Assembly (NCBI GenBank): GCA_023374025.1
Contig: SIJG01000009.1
Location: forward strand, 93,591-157,590
Reading direction: 5' to 3'
From: Heterodera schachtii
Taxonomy: Eukaryota; Nematoda; Chromadorea; Rhabditida; Heteroderidae
DNA: 64,000 nucleotides
The first letter of the stretch is position 1; the number at the start of each line of letters is the position of its first letter. This document shows positions 43,389-53,406 of this stretch, piece by piece. The translations under genes and the position numbers were made by a program. The notes under the pieces were generated by a model, which saw only the letters and a program-made list of their open reading frames with translations, did not search any database and was not told the origin of the DNA.

Positions 43389-44244
43389 TCTAAAATCGGG
43401 TTCGAACATACATTTTTTTCAAGCTCTGAGAGCTTAAACACTTTTATAATTAAAAAACACAATCTTCTAGTTTATTAGAAAAAATAATTCTCTTGTTTGA
43501 AAAAGTAATTATTTTTTCAAAAAATTTGCTGACGATCAAATTATCACATCAATTACTTCTAATCGCTTATTTAAAACTGTTTGCAAATGTGGGGTAACCA
43601 GTTAACCGTAGATCAGCCGAAAGCAATGAAGAAATGTTCATTTTTTTACCAACAAAAAGAAAACAATCAAAATGAAGTGATTAATTAGTCAATAAACGCA
43701 CACAAATAATATATACCGTACTTCCTCGCATTTTCAAAACATGTGGAATATGATCTAATTGTACCGCTGGTCAATTTGCACTTAGATAAATTTAATTCGC
43801 TTGTTTTTCCAGAGGGGTAAAAAATGCGCTGATTATGAGCCCCCAGATTTTGTGCAAAATCGTTGATTTGATCCATGATTTGCGGTCAAATACAAAGTTG
43901 ATTTTTGCAAAATTTTAAGAAAATTAGTCGGATTCCATCTTGGACAACTGCTGGCCTTCATTTCATGATTAACCAGAACAAAATTCCCAAGTCTGTATTC
44001 AAAACAGAGGTGTCGCACCTCTGCTAAACCTATAGGCATTTTTTAATTAATGAAACACTAAAAAAACTTATGGCTTAACAAAGATTATTTGGCCAGGGAA
44101 TTTTTTTTTGAAAATAAACGTTTTCTAGGCATTTTATGGTCGGAAAAAACCGACTCCGTCATTACGAAGAATTTCTTTCAAAAATAACCATTTAAAAAAT
44201 TTATTTACATATACATAATTCGTCCATTTTACAATTCCGCAATT

Positions 44245-44640
44245 TCAAATTGATCGATCACTTCTCAACAATTTTGTTCCATAGCTCTTCAATTGCAAAA
44301 TGAACTCCAAAATGCGATCATTGTGCGTAATGATGGTCAAATTAATTGGACGAGTGGCGAAAATTTGACGAAAATGGTGGAGAAAAGTGATGACATTTCG
44401 GTCGATGTATCTGAAAATGAATGGGAAGTGTTGCCTAAAAACTTTAACATTTGGCCATATCTTACAAGATGTTGATCCGTTTGAATCCGATGATTTTCTT
44501 TGGCAACGGTTTTTGCGGATTTGGCAATGCTTTTCGATCCTCAAAATTGACCATTTCCATCTCCTTGTGCCATTCTCTCCATTTTTGCTTCGAATTCGAA
44601 TTTCGCCCAATTTCCATTTGCGCGTCTTGAATATCGTCAG
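44245..44640 (-). pseudogene. F-box-like relic with internal deletion
   Basis: 44471-44640 reads the F-box-like exon 3' half (FKTRKWKLGEIRIR; NPQKPLPKKIIGFKRINI in a shifted frame) with donor GTAAGA. The next exon (YIDRNVITFLHHFRQIFATR, ILEFIL) stops abruptly at about 44290 and joins sequence that normally lies after the stop codon (GAGAAGTGATCGATCAATTT). All exons between are deleted. Confidence 0.75.
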
Positions 44641-44994
44641 ATGAATCAGCTTGAGATTAAAATCGAAAATTGGTGAAAAATGCAGTTTAAGAGGGCCCAA
44701 TATTTTTCTTCAAAATTTATTATAAAAAGCAGAGAAAAATGACAATTACTGTCATTTTTTCTACAATATTATTTATTGGCTAACAATTTCAGGCAAATGC
44801 CATGCAAAAGTTTCATTCTTTTGCTTTTGATCCCCTCCATATTACATATTTGCTTCTCTAAAATTCCAATTGTTCTTTCATTTGTTTTTTCACACACAAA
44901 AATCAAAAAACGAAAACTAATCCATTTAAATTGAACATTTGAATAAATTTTTTTCTCTTGAATTTTTATAAAGAATGATTGTTTCATAAAGATG

Positions 44995-45205
44995 CGGAAG
45001 CCGAGATGGCAAAAGCGATGTAAAATTAAATTAAAAATGCCAATTTTCAATTTGAATTTTGTTTTCCTTTTTTTTCAGTTTCATCTCCGCCGACTGTTGG
45101 CTTTGTGTGTTCGATTTGCTTCCGGCTTATCAACTTGGCCTTGGAATTGCGATGATCAGCCACCGATTTGACTTTTATGTGGACGAACACTTCAAAACGT
45201 GAAGT
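44995..45205 (+). pseudogene. F-box-like relic with internal deletion
   Basis: Exon 1 end (about 44995-45021, EAEMAKA), intron, then exon 2 from 45080 (FISADCWLCVFDLLPAYQLG, HRFDFYVDEHFKT) joined directly to the normal post-stop flank (GAAGTGAATGAATGAATG). Same kind of event as at 44245-44640, but at a different exon. Confidence 0.75.
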
Positions 45206-45924
45206 GAATGAATGAATGATTTGCTGAGAAGTGATCGGCCAATTTGAATTATGGAATTGGAAAATGAAATTCTGTTTTGATCTGTTTAATTCAATATTCT
45301 TTTTTTTGTTGGAGTGATCAGCATGCATTTGTGTTATATTTTGTGTATGTATTAAGGATAAATTTTTAAGGTCCGGCATTGCCGATCGTGAGGGACCGTA
45401 TGAGTCTTCTGACATGAACATCCAACAAATTTATGGAGAAAATGAGAGAAAATTTGTGCCAATTTTCATTAAGCACAAAAAGTCCAAAATAAGCAATGTT
45501 CATTATAAAAGTCATCATTAGGGATGCGACTTTTAGTGACGAAAAATCTAACTAAAATAGTGAGTAAAAATGCCAAAAAAAATAATTTTTATTCACTAGT
45601 TGCAGTTTGCAAATGAGTAGGACTGGGATTTTTAAGACCAAAAAACCCAAATAATTACATAAAAAAGTTTTTAATAAAAATTTTTGCCAACAAAGTAAAT
45701 TTTTGAGAAAAATTTTTTCATTTCATAGGAGTATATTTTTTATTTAGCTCAATTCTCAGGGGTGTATCTTTTGGCTTTATTGATTTTTATTAAGGAATTT
45801 TTCAAAAAATGTCGAAAAAGTGAAAAAACAGTGACAAAACGCCAAAATAGTGATTTTTAACTATTTTAGTGACGAAGTCGCCAAAATAGTGATTTCTAAT
45901 GACAGATAATAATGACATAGGCAC
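45206..45924. other. Intergenic, repeat fragments
   Basis: 3' flank of the relic, then 45526-45890 with GCGACTTTTAGTGACGAAAA and its partial complement, related to the element at 35169-35559. No gene. Confidence 0.45.
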
Positions 45925-46843
45925 CAGGGATGTGCCGAATCGGAATCGCAATTAATCGGATTTTGGGCCATAATCGGAATCGGATAATCGTAATCGGATT
46001 TTGCCTTGAAATCCGATTATTACACCCCTAAGAATTGACCTTTTGAAGGAATTTTTTTAGCGAGAATACCAATGAATTTTGAAAAAAAATGTTTTCTAAA
46101 CGAATGTTTTAATCTTATTGTAACATAATGACTAGGGTTGTAAATTATATGGATTAACATATTTTTTCTGCGCATATGCTATGAAGAAAGGGGCTCAAAA
46201 ATAGCATTTCTGCATTAAAATTTTTGATTTGGTGAAGGTTTTTAGTCAATGTAAATCCATATTTGGGGGGGGGGGGTTTGGGAATAAATCCATATTTCTC
46301 CATTTTTGTGTTTTTAGTCCATATTTCGACCATTTTTGGCCATTTTTGAGCTTTTTAGTCCATATTTCGGGCTTTTTTAATCCATATTTTATGTCCATAT
46401 TTGGCCATTTTTGAGCTTTTTAGTCCATATTTCGTGCTTTTTTAGTCCATATTTTATGTCCATATTTGGCCATTTTTGAGCTTTTTAGTCCATATTTCGT
46501 GCTTTTTTAGTCCATATTTTATGTCCATATTTGCCTTTTTATAGTCCATATAATTTACAACCCTAATAATGACTGAAATTAAATTTTTCTCACAAAGCAG
46601 TGCCGGATTAATTCTCCCCGATATAATCAAGTTTTTTTTGTTATTTAGCAAAAATTTTTGATTATGAATAAAATTTTTGAGAAAAAATTATTAAAAAAAA
46701 AATCGGAATCGTAATCGGAATCGCAATTAATCGGATTTTGGGCCATAATCGTAATCGGTTTTAAAATCGTATCGGATTTTTGGCCATAATCGGAATCGGC
46801 GATTTAATCGGAATCGGATTTTGTCTGGCTCGGCACATCCCTG
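45925..46843. mobile_element. hAT-like element containing another
   Basis: Terminal inverted repeats CAGGGATGTGCCGA, with perfect 8-bp target duplication ATAGGCAC (45917-45924 and 46844-46851). Subterminal AATCGGAATCG-type repeats at both ends. 919 bp, of which 46133-46565 plus its duplication is a later insertion. No transposase. Confidence 0.9.
46133..46565. mobile_element. Nested hAT-like element
   Basis: Terminal inverted repeats TAGGGTTGTAAATTATATGG, with perfect 8-bp target duplication ATAATGAC (46125-46132 and 46566-46573). The interior has tandem units of about 65 bp with TAGTCCATATTTCGTGCTTT. It lies within the element 45925-46843. Confidence 0.9.
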
Positions 46844-47037
46844 ATAGGCACCTTCAAACCAAGCGGAAAACGATCTTTTTTGTGTTTCCTGTGTATATCA
46901 AGTTCAATTTGAGCAGCAATTTTTTGTTAGAAATAATCATTTGTGAAATTCTAAACATGGAAAAACGAAGTTGATTTTTTTACGCAGCTTTAAATAAACG
47001 CAAAATAAAAAAAAATAATAACAAAAATATTCGTCGC

Positions 47038-47203
47038 CCGACTGATACGGATCCCAGTCGTGATCCCGACTGATACGGATCCCAGTCGTGATCCCGACTG
47101 ATACGGATTCCGAGTCGTGATCCCGACTGATACGGATCCCGAGTCGTGATCCCGACTGATACGGATCCCGAGTCGTGATCCCGACTGATACGGATCCCGT
47201 GAT
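47038..47203. repeat. Minisatellite, 28-29 bp, about 6 copies
   Basis: Unit GACTGATACGGATCCCGAGT then CGTGATCCC; two units lack one base. Confidence 0.9.
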
Positions 47204-47205
47204 AC

Positions 47206-47985
47206 TGGGGAACAGAAAGAGGGAAAAAGGAAGGGGAAGCGAAAGCGGAAGAGAAAGTGGAACAGAAAGGGGAAAAGAAAGAGGAAGACAAGTAGGACGA
47301 GAAAGAGGAACAAAAGCGAAAAGAGAAAAGGGAGAGAAAGGGGAAGAGAACAAGGGAAAAATGAAGTAGAAGAGGAACAGGAGTGGAAGAGAAAGAGGGA
47401 AAAAGGAAGGGGAAGAGCAACCGAAAGAGAAAGAATGTGGAAAAGAAAGAGGGAAAAGGAAGGGGAAGTGAAAGCGGAAGAGAAAATGGAACAGAAAGGG
47501 GAAAAGAAAGAGGAAGACAAATAGGAAGAGAAAGAGGAACAAAAAGGCAAAGAGAAAAAGGAGAGAAAGGGGAAAAGGGAAGGGAAACAGAAGTGGAAGA
47601 GGAAAAGAAAAGGGAAGAGGAAGAGAAAGGGGATGAGAAAAAGGGAGAGAAGAGGAAGAGAAAGGGGAAGAGAAAAAGGGAAAGAGGAAGAAGAAGAGGA
47701 ACAGGAGTGGAAGAGAAAGGGGAAGAGAAAGCGGAAGAGAGGAGGAGAAACCGGAAGAGAAAGGGGAAAAGAAGAAGAGGAAGAGACTAGGAATAGAAAC
47801 GAAAGAGAAATCAGAATAGAAAGGGGAAGAGAAACCGGAAGAGAAAGAATGGGGAAAAGAAAGAGGAAGACAAATAGGAAGAGAAAGAGGAACAAAAGTG
47901 GAAAGAGAAAGGGGAGAGAAAGAGGAGTGGAAGAGGAAAAAAAAGACGAAGAGGAAGAGGAAAAGATGAAGGGGAAGATGAATAG
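47206..47985 (+). repeat. 780-bp polypurine tract
   Basis: Almost entirely A and G on the plus strand, made of GAAAGAGGAAGAGGAACAGG-like units with duplicated blocks (for example AAGGGGAAGTGAAAGCGGAA). Long open frames on either strand (Leu/Phe/Ser-only or Lys/Glu/Gly/Arg-only) are by-products of composition. Confidence 0.9.
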
Positions 47986-48147
47986 ATTTGAAGTTAGTCT
48001 TTTTAAGTTTTTTGGCGCGCAGCGCCCTCTAGAGACAGTGTTAAATAGCGAAGCTATTTCAATTTTAAAAAATAATTAAAACCAGTTTTTTCAGTGCCCA
48101 TAGGGCACTGGTTTGGATAAATAGAACTATGTCCACTTTATGCTTAA

Positions 48148-48322
48148 TGGAGATTGCATTGGGTGAGTGACGCCAAAAGCGTTTTCTTTTGTTTATTGAT
48201 GCCGTCACATTTCAATTTGCACTTCATTAATTAAGGCCATTATTGTGTCCACAAAAGGCGAGCAAAATGAAGGCAAAAAGTCGTCTGAAAATGAGTGCCG
48301 GGCCAAGCGGAAGAAAAAGTGA
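48148..48322 (+). pseudogene. F-box-like subfamily 1, 3' end relic
   Basis: GATTGCATTGG with donor GTGAGTG corresponds to the NCIG exon end. After TTAATTAAG, the tail exon reads PLLCPQKASKMKAKSRLKMS then AGPSGRKSE and a stop. It is the only subfamily-1 piece on the plus strand. Confidence 0.6.
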
Positions 48323-48625
48323 ATGAATTATTGGGAAATGACAATTGATCGATCATTATAAATAGAAATTGATCTGATACATAATTCATTGTTCCTCACA
48401 TTTATTTGTTTCTTTCTTCGTCTAAATACATTTGTTTTTTTTTTTGGATTTTTGTGCTTTTCCAGGGACCTATTTTAATATTGAAAAAAAAAACCAAAAA
48501 TGGTCTAAAACCTTCAAAAAATACCTAAAGTGCCATTGGATTAAATAAAAGCCGATTGGATTCATAAGGTGCAACGGGTCAATAGCAGCAGTTCGTACAA
48601 TAAAAGTTTTTTTACAAAATAAAGC

Positions 48626-48630
48626 CTAAG
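48626..48630. repeat. 5-bp target duplication of the LTR element
   Basis: CTAAG here and at 53682-53686. Confidence 0.85.
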
Positions 48631-48904
48631 TGTTAGGACCACAAGTCCAAACAAACAAATAATTTATTGAAGAAATAATAAATTACAAATAAATGCAAAG
48701 ACGGGGAACGGAACAGATAAATTGGGGAAACAACAGAATGAATAAAGCACTGAATGGGGGAGGAATAATTGGGAAGGGCAAAGGTCAATCAATATGCATA
48801 TGTGTCTGTCTCTAACACGGAGAGAGCAGACACTGCAAAAACAGTGAAGGAAAATGAAGAGAGGGAAATAAATAAATCGGGGGCAAAATGTGCCTGCCCG
48901 AACA
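48631..48904 (-). repeat. 3' LTR (274 bp)
   Basis: TG...CA ends (plus strand TGTTAGGACC...CCCGAACA). Confidence 0.93.
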
Positions 48905-48915
48905 CCTCCCCTTTT
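48905..48915 (-). other. Polypurine tract
   Basis: AAAAGGGGAGG on the minus strand, directly before the 3' LTR; primer for plus-strand DNA synthesis. Confidence 0.85.
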
Positions 48916-48927
48916 AGGCTGATCAGT

Positions 48928-51900
48928 TCATGGCCCGGGTGAAAAACGGTTCGGCTTACGACGTTGGCGTTGAGGATATCGTCGTTGAATTTGGACATCC
49001 TCGATCGGAGCAGCCTGATTTTCCTGAATGGGATTCGCCTCATTTTCGATTTGATTGGGCCCTAAATTGGCATTTGCTGCGTCGGGTGGTTGATTGGGCA
49101 GGGCCGGAGGCAATGGCAACTCAAATGCCTCATTTAATATGGCCAAGGTCTGATCAAAATTGTCGGCTGTTTTCCTGTTGCGCAGTTGATTGGCGTGAAA
49201 ACGGCCGAATGATCCGTCGGGAAATTTGACTTGAAAAATCACTCCAGATGTGCCACTGATCACTCCTGCCTTCCAATGTTGCGAGGAGCGATGGCGAGCG
49301 AAGACTTTCTCGTCCAAAGCAAATCCTCGATTTTTGGTGCCAAATCTCCTGTTGAAGTGCCTTTCCATCTCCAAATCACTTTCAAATGGCCGGAGTGGTG
49401 GTGGCCGCAGAAGGTCAATCGTTGTCCTTGGCCTTCGACCGAGCAGCAATTCAGCGGGGCACTTCAAATTGGGAAGTGTGTCGTTTGGGGTCGTCCGATA
49501 TGTGATCAGAAAAGTGTCGATGATCTCCTTGTTTGGCTTCCCCTCCCCTTTTAATTTTCTGAATGCTCTCTTAAATGTGTCGACAAATCTTTCCACTTGT
49601 CCATTTGACATTGGGTTATATGGGGCCGAAAATAAGTGTGTGATGCCGTTGGCCGCAACAAATTTGGCAAATTCCGAACTGGAAAATTGCGTGCCATTGT
49701 CAGAAACAATTGTTTCTGGAATTCCATGGCGGGTGAATAAATAACGCAATTTGTCGATTGTGGCAGATGCTGTTGAATTGGCCATCTCAAATACCTCCGG
49801 GTATTTGGAAAATGAGTCAACGACAATTAAGAATGTTTTGCCGAAGAATGGCCCAGCAAAATCGATGTGAATTCGTTGCCACGGGCCAGTTGGTTTTGGC
49901 CATGAATGGAGATCAGTTTTGATCGGTGCTTTTGCAGCCAATTGGCACGGCTCACAGTTTTGGACATAATCCTCAATTTCTTTGTCCAATTTCGGCCAGA
50001 ATATGTATTGGCGGGCGAGCTGCTTCATTCTCTTCATTCCGGGGTGGCCTTTGTGAAATAATCGGAGAATTTTGGCCTGGAAAATTTTCGGAATGACGAC
50101 TCTTTCGCCATACATAAGGCAGCCCTTCAAAATGGTCAGATCACTTTTTCGCCGATGGAAGAGTTTAATGATCTCCGATTCCTTCTCAATTTGCTTTTCG
50201 TTTGGCCAGTCTTCGCGGATGAATTTGACGATATTTTGAATAACGCTGTCCTTTTTGGAGGCGTTGACCAAATCTTCGAATTTAATCGGCAAATTATTCG
50301 AGGCGGAATGGAGAATTTCTTCCAAAATTGGTTCGGCTGTGATCAATGCAATGACGCGTTCGTTTTCCTCTTCTCCGCCTTTCGCAATGAGTCGGGAGAG
50401 TGCGTCTGCCTGTCCAAAATCCGTCGTTTTGACGTATTCAATTTGGAAATCGTAGGCCAACAAAATGAGTGACCAGCGCAACAATCGGTTGACACTGCAC
50501 TGCCGAATGCCCTTTTTATTTCCGAAAATTGAGAGCAATGGCTTATGGTCGGTTTGAAGAATAAATTTCCGACCATAAATCATTTTGTGGAATTTCTGCA
50601 CCGCGAAGATCAAAGCCAGCCCTTCCTTCTCAATTTGAGAGTAATTCTTTTCCGCGGGCGCGAGTGACTTTGACGCGTGTGCGATGGCCTTAATTGTCCC
50701 ATTTGGAAATCGATGGGAAATGACGGCGCCGATTCCAAGCTCTGAAGCGTCGGCGGACACAATTATTTCCAATTTTGGATCATAATGCGTCAATAATAAA
50801 TCCGAAGTCAAAATGTTTTTTAACTTTTGAAATGCTTTGCGACAATTGTCGCACCAATTCCATTTTGCTTCGTGTTTGAGCAGATCGTCCAGCGGCTTGC
50901 GAATGAAGCGCATGTTCCTGACGAATTGCTGGTAATGGTTGACCATACCCAAAAATGAGCGCAGTGACGAAATGTTGGTCGGCGCGGGCATGTCAACAAT
51001 GGCTTGGATCTTTGATGGGTCGGGTCGGCGTCCATTCTTGTCAATAATGAGTCCAAGGTATTTAATTTCCTCTTGGAAGAAGGCGCACTTCGAAATTTTG
51101 ACCCTAAATCCGAACGACTGCAGCCGATCGAACACTTCCTTTAAGTGATCAGTGTGTTCGTTGAATGTTCGGCTGGCGACGATGATGTCGTCTAAATAGG
51201 CAGTCGCAAAATTCAGTCCGGCGAGCATTTTGTCCATGATTGATTGGAAAATGCCGGGCGCCGATTTGACTCCGAAAGGCAGACGCTCCATAAAATAATT
51301 GCCCTTGTGGGTGGAGATGCCGCAAATTTTCTTCGAATCATCATCCAATTCAATTTGGAAATATGCGTCTTTCAGATCAATTTGGGAGAAAAATTTTCCT
51401 CCGTTCAAAGTCGCAAAGATGTCGTCCGGAATTGGCAGCGGGTGTTGGTAATCCAGCAATGCATCATTCAAACCGGTTGAATAATCGATGCACAATCGTG
51501 CTGTTCCGTCGCTTTTCTTGACCACCAAAATCGGGGCGGCCCAAGATAAATGTTCAGCTTTACGGATGATCCCCAGCTGCTCCAATCGGTCCAATTCCTG
51601 TTCGACGATTTCCTTTGAATGATGTGGCATTGGTCGTGCCTTTCTGTAAATTGGTGTGGCTCCATCCTTTAATTGAAGGTGTGCCAATTCCTTGGTGCAA
51701 AGTCCTAGTCCTTCCTCAAAAGCAATGGAGAAAGTGGCCTTTAATTCCCGAATAAATTTGTCGGCGGCCTCGGACGTAAATGGTGCACGTGAAATGGTGT
51801 TTCCGCATAAATTAATGGCGGAATTGCTGATTTTCTTTTTCAATTCGTCCAGCAGGCCAAATGCGTCCATTGTCGAAATGCTCAGTAAATTTAAAGACCC

Positions 51901-52170
51901 TCTTTTTGCGACGTAAAACTCCTGGTCGATGGCAATGTCGCCAAATTGAAATGTGGCAACTCCTTTGCCGATGAATGCGACCTTTGATCCGTCGAAGAGT
52001 TGGCCTTTTTCTTCGCATTTTTGAATTTGTGGACGGCCAATTTGATCATAGGCCTCTTCGTCGATGATGTTCACTTCCGTGCCGCTGTCGGCAACAAATT
52101 TTGTTTTCTTTTTGTTGACGAAAACTCCGACTTTCAGCAGTGAAGTGGCATTGATGTTCTTTGTTGCCAT
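48928..52170 (-). CDS. pol: Retrotransposon Pol polyprotein
   Basis: 1080 codons from the first ATG; the frame is open from 52215. Domains: aspartic protease with VADSGTEVN (Asp about 28), reverse transcriptase from about 175 to 370 with QIDLKDAY (Asp 265) and the catalytic YLDD (325-328), RNase H with SADASELG (Asp 474), IEKE and QTDHKPL, and integrase with an HHCC zinc finger (H706, H709, C739, C742) and D,D35E triad (D770 in HIDF, D824 in SDNGTQF, E860 in NGQVE). The C-terminus is Arg/Pro-rich with no chromodomain seen. The protein copies genomic RNA into cDNA in virus-like particles and inserts it in the nucleus. It overlaps gag by 170 nt (52046-52215) in the +1 frame, so it is probably made by programmed +1 frameshifting. 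The start codon shown may not be used. Confidence 0.95.
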   Translation of the reverse strand: MATKNINATSLLKVGVFVNKKKTKFVADSGTEVNIIDEEAYDQIGRPQIQKCEEKGQLFDGSKVAFIGKGVATFQFGDIAIDQEFYVAKRGSLNLLSISTMDAFGLLDELKKKISNSAINLCGNTISRAPFTSEAADKFIRELKATFSIAFEEGLGLCTKELAHLQLKDGATPIYRKARPMPHHSKEIVEQELDRLEQLGIIRKAEHLSWAAPILVVKKSDGTARLCIDYSTGLNDALLDYQHPLPIPDDIFATLNGGKFFSQIDLKDAYFQIELDDDSKKICGISTHKGNYFMERLPFGVKSAPGIFQSIMDKMLAGLNFATAYLDDIIVASRTFNEHTDHLKEVFDRLQSFGFRVKISKCAFFQEEIKYLGLIIDKNGRRPDPSKIQAIVDMPAPTNISSLRSFLGMVNHYQQFVRNMRFIRKPLDDLLKHEAKWNWCDNCRKAFQKLKNILTSDLLLTHYDPKLEIIVSADASELGIGAVISHRFPNGTIKAIAHASKSLAPAEKNYSQIEKEGLALIFAVQKFHKMIYGRKFILQTDHKPLLSIFGNKKGIRQCSVNRLLRWSLILLAYDFQIEYVKTTDFGQADALSRLIAKGGEEENERVIALITAEPILEEILHSASNNLPIKFEDLVNASKKDSVIQNIVKFIREDWPNEKQIEKESEIIKLFHRRKSDLTILKGCLMYGERVVIPKIFQAKILRLFHKGHPGMKRMKQLARQYIFWPKLDKEIEDYVQNCEPCQLAAKAPIKTDLHSWPKPTGPWQRIHIDFAGPFFGKTFLIVVDSFSKYPEVFEMANSTASATIDKLRYLFTRHGIPETIVSDNGTQFSSSEFAKFVAANGITHLFSAPYNPMSNGQVERFVDTFKRAFRKLKGEGKPNKEIIDTFLITYRTTPNDTLPNLKCPAELLLGRRPRTTIDLLRPPPLRPFESDLEMERHFNRRFGTKNRGFALDEKVFARHRSSQHWKAGVISGTSGVIFQVKFPDGSFGRFHANQLRNRKTADNFDQTLAILNEAFELPLPPALPNQPPDAANANLGPNQIENEANPIQENQAAPIEDVQIQRRYPQRQRRKPNRFSPGP

Positions 52171-53164
52171 ACCGACGCTGAGACTTCCCGATTTGCTTTC
52201 GTTGAATTGGCTTTCTTACAAATTTGCGTCGCCATTGCTGAACGCTTTCGCATTGTGAAGCAATGTGGCCGGGAAATTTGCACTTGGGGCATTTTTCCAA
52301 TTTGTGACGACAATCGTCGGCCCGGTGATCGCCTGCACAACGCCAGCATTTCCGTTGTGCCATTGAAGCATTTTGCGAATTGTTGGCAAAACGTGAATTT
52401 GACGGCATTTGTTGTTGTTCCCTCTCCTTCCCCCTTTTCAATGCGCTCACATTCTTAAATGCGGATGGCCGTTCAATCAATTTGGCCTCGGCAATTGTCG
52501 TCTGAAAATTGATCAGATCTTCCACCATTGAATCGTAGGTGATGCCGTTTTTGTCCGCTGCGAGCTTTATCAAAATGCGTTGCCGAAGTGATGCATCCTC
52601 TGATGATCTCAATGATGTCAGCAACATAAGGCATTGAAATTGCTCTTTGGTGATGGAATCAAAATCGAAGTCTTTCAGCAGCTTCCGGTGTCGGTTAATG
52701 AACTGCCGAAAATCTTCACCATCATGGCGAGCTGCCTTGAGGCACTCATACCGGTCAATGAACACCGATTGAGGTCTGGCAAATAATTTTTCCATTTTCT
52801 GAATTGTCTCATCATAATTGAAATCGGTGACAGCGGATGGGAGGACGGAGCGGCTGTATTCGCTGAATGCGGCCTCGCTCAATTTGTTCATGAGGCATTT
52901 GACCTTTGTTGCGTCAATGGCATTCGGTGCCGCGCAGTCAAGTGCGAATTTGAAGCGGGCCAACCATTCCGAAATCCTGCTTTTGTCGTCCGTTGGTTCA
53001 AATGGAAGAACATCCGGCAGTGACGGAATTGTAATTGTTGGTGGTCCAGCAGCAGGCGCAGCATTTGGCTGTAATTGATTGGCCAAAAGTTGTTGGACCA
53101 ATTGCTGCTGCTGTTGAAGGACCGTAATAAGCTGGTCCAATGTTGGAGGGTTCGCGTTTGCCAT
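52046..53164 (-). CDS. gag: Retrotransposon Gag protein
   Basis: 372 residues from ATG at 53164. The N-terminus is Gln-rich (LDQLITVLQQQQQLVQQLLA). The central part is the retrotransposon Gag region (LPFEPTDDKSRISEWLARFK, AFSEYSRSVLPSAV, EDFRQFINRHRKLL), typical of nematode K02A2.6-like elements as I remember them. Two zinc knuckles follow: CWRCAGDHRADDC (C-x2-C-x3-H-x4-C, one residue short) and CPKCKFPGHIASQC (canonical C-x2-C-x4-H-x4-C). Gag forms the particle and packages RNA. The last 57 or so codons overlap pol in another frame. Confidence 0.93.
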   Translation of the reverse strand: MANANPPTLDQLITVLQQQQQLVQQLLANQLQPNAAPAAGPPTITIPSLPDVLPFEPTDDKSRISEWLARFKFALDCAAPNAIDATKVKCLMNKLSEAAFSEYSRSVLPSAVTDFNYDETIQKMEKLFARPQSVFIDRYECLKAARHDGEDFRQFINRHRKLLKDFDFDSITKEQFQCLMLLTSLRSSEDASLRQRILIKLAADKNGITYDSMVEDLINFQTTIAEAKLIERPSAFKNVSALKRGKEREQQQMPSNSRFANNSQNASMAQRKCWRCAGDHRADDCRHKLEKCPKCKFPGHIASQCESVQQWRRKFVRKPIQRKQIGKSQRRYGNKEHQCHFTAESRSFRQQKENKICCRQRHGSEHHRRRGL

Positions 53165-53390
53165 TTGATGTTTGACGAGTTAAAAACTGCACATAGCAGA
53201 ACCAATTCCAACACGAGGAATTAAGTTTTTTGATGAATCAGCGAAGTCAGAAATCAACACGAGCTTTCTGATCTTCCCAAAAATGAAATTTATTCAACAC
53301 GAGAATAAATTTCAATTGACGCGGTGATGAATTGGCGTCGAAAATTGTTCGAATGAATAAATGGTCGAACAGGTCGAACAGTTCGAATAA

Positions 53391-53405
53391 TGACGGGCGT
53401 CGCCA
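53391..53405 (-). other. Primer-binding site
   Basis: TGGCGACGCCCGTCA on the minus strand, one base after the 5' LTR; begins TGG as expected for pairing with a tRNA 3' CCA. tRNA species not assigned. Confidence 0.75.
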
Positions 53406-53406
53406 A

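Larger units (their letters stand above)
40166..44244. other. Gene-poor stretch with relics
   Basis: Contains two possible exon remnants (40366-40527 and 40810-40902), an F-box-like relic (42709-42772), a truncated foldback (42799-42905), a minisatellite (43321-43388), G-runs near 40548 and 40641, and a tRNA-like GTGGGTTCAAATCC at 43126-43139 without a cloverleaf. 41500-42300 shows no credible exon. Confidence 0.45.
46852..48630. other. Simple-sequence region, no gene
   Basis: Minisatellite 47038-47203, polypurine block 47206-47985, a GCGCGCAGCGC and CAGTGCCCATAGGGCACTG palindromic patch at 48010-48110, an F-box-like relic at 48148-48322 and an AT-rich flank up to the retrotransposon. Confidence 0.5.

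Noticed and set aside
46937..47895. Long open frames of 146-301 codons on the minus strand, and plus-strand frames through 47175-48079
   Set aside because: They translate the polypurine tract and minisatellite (only F, L, S, P or K, E, G, R); no splice sites, no domain.
48930..53078. Plus-strand frames of 60-164 codons
   Set aside because: Antisense shadows of gag and pol.
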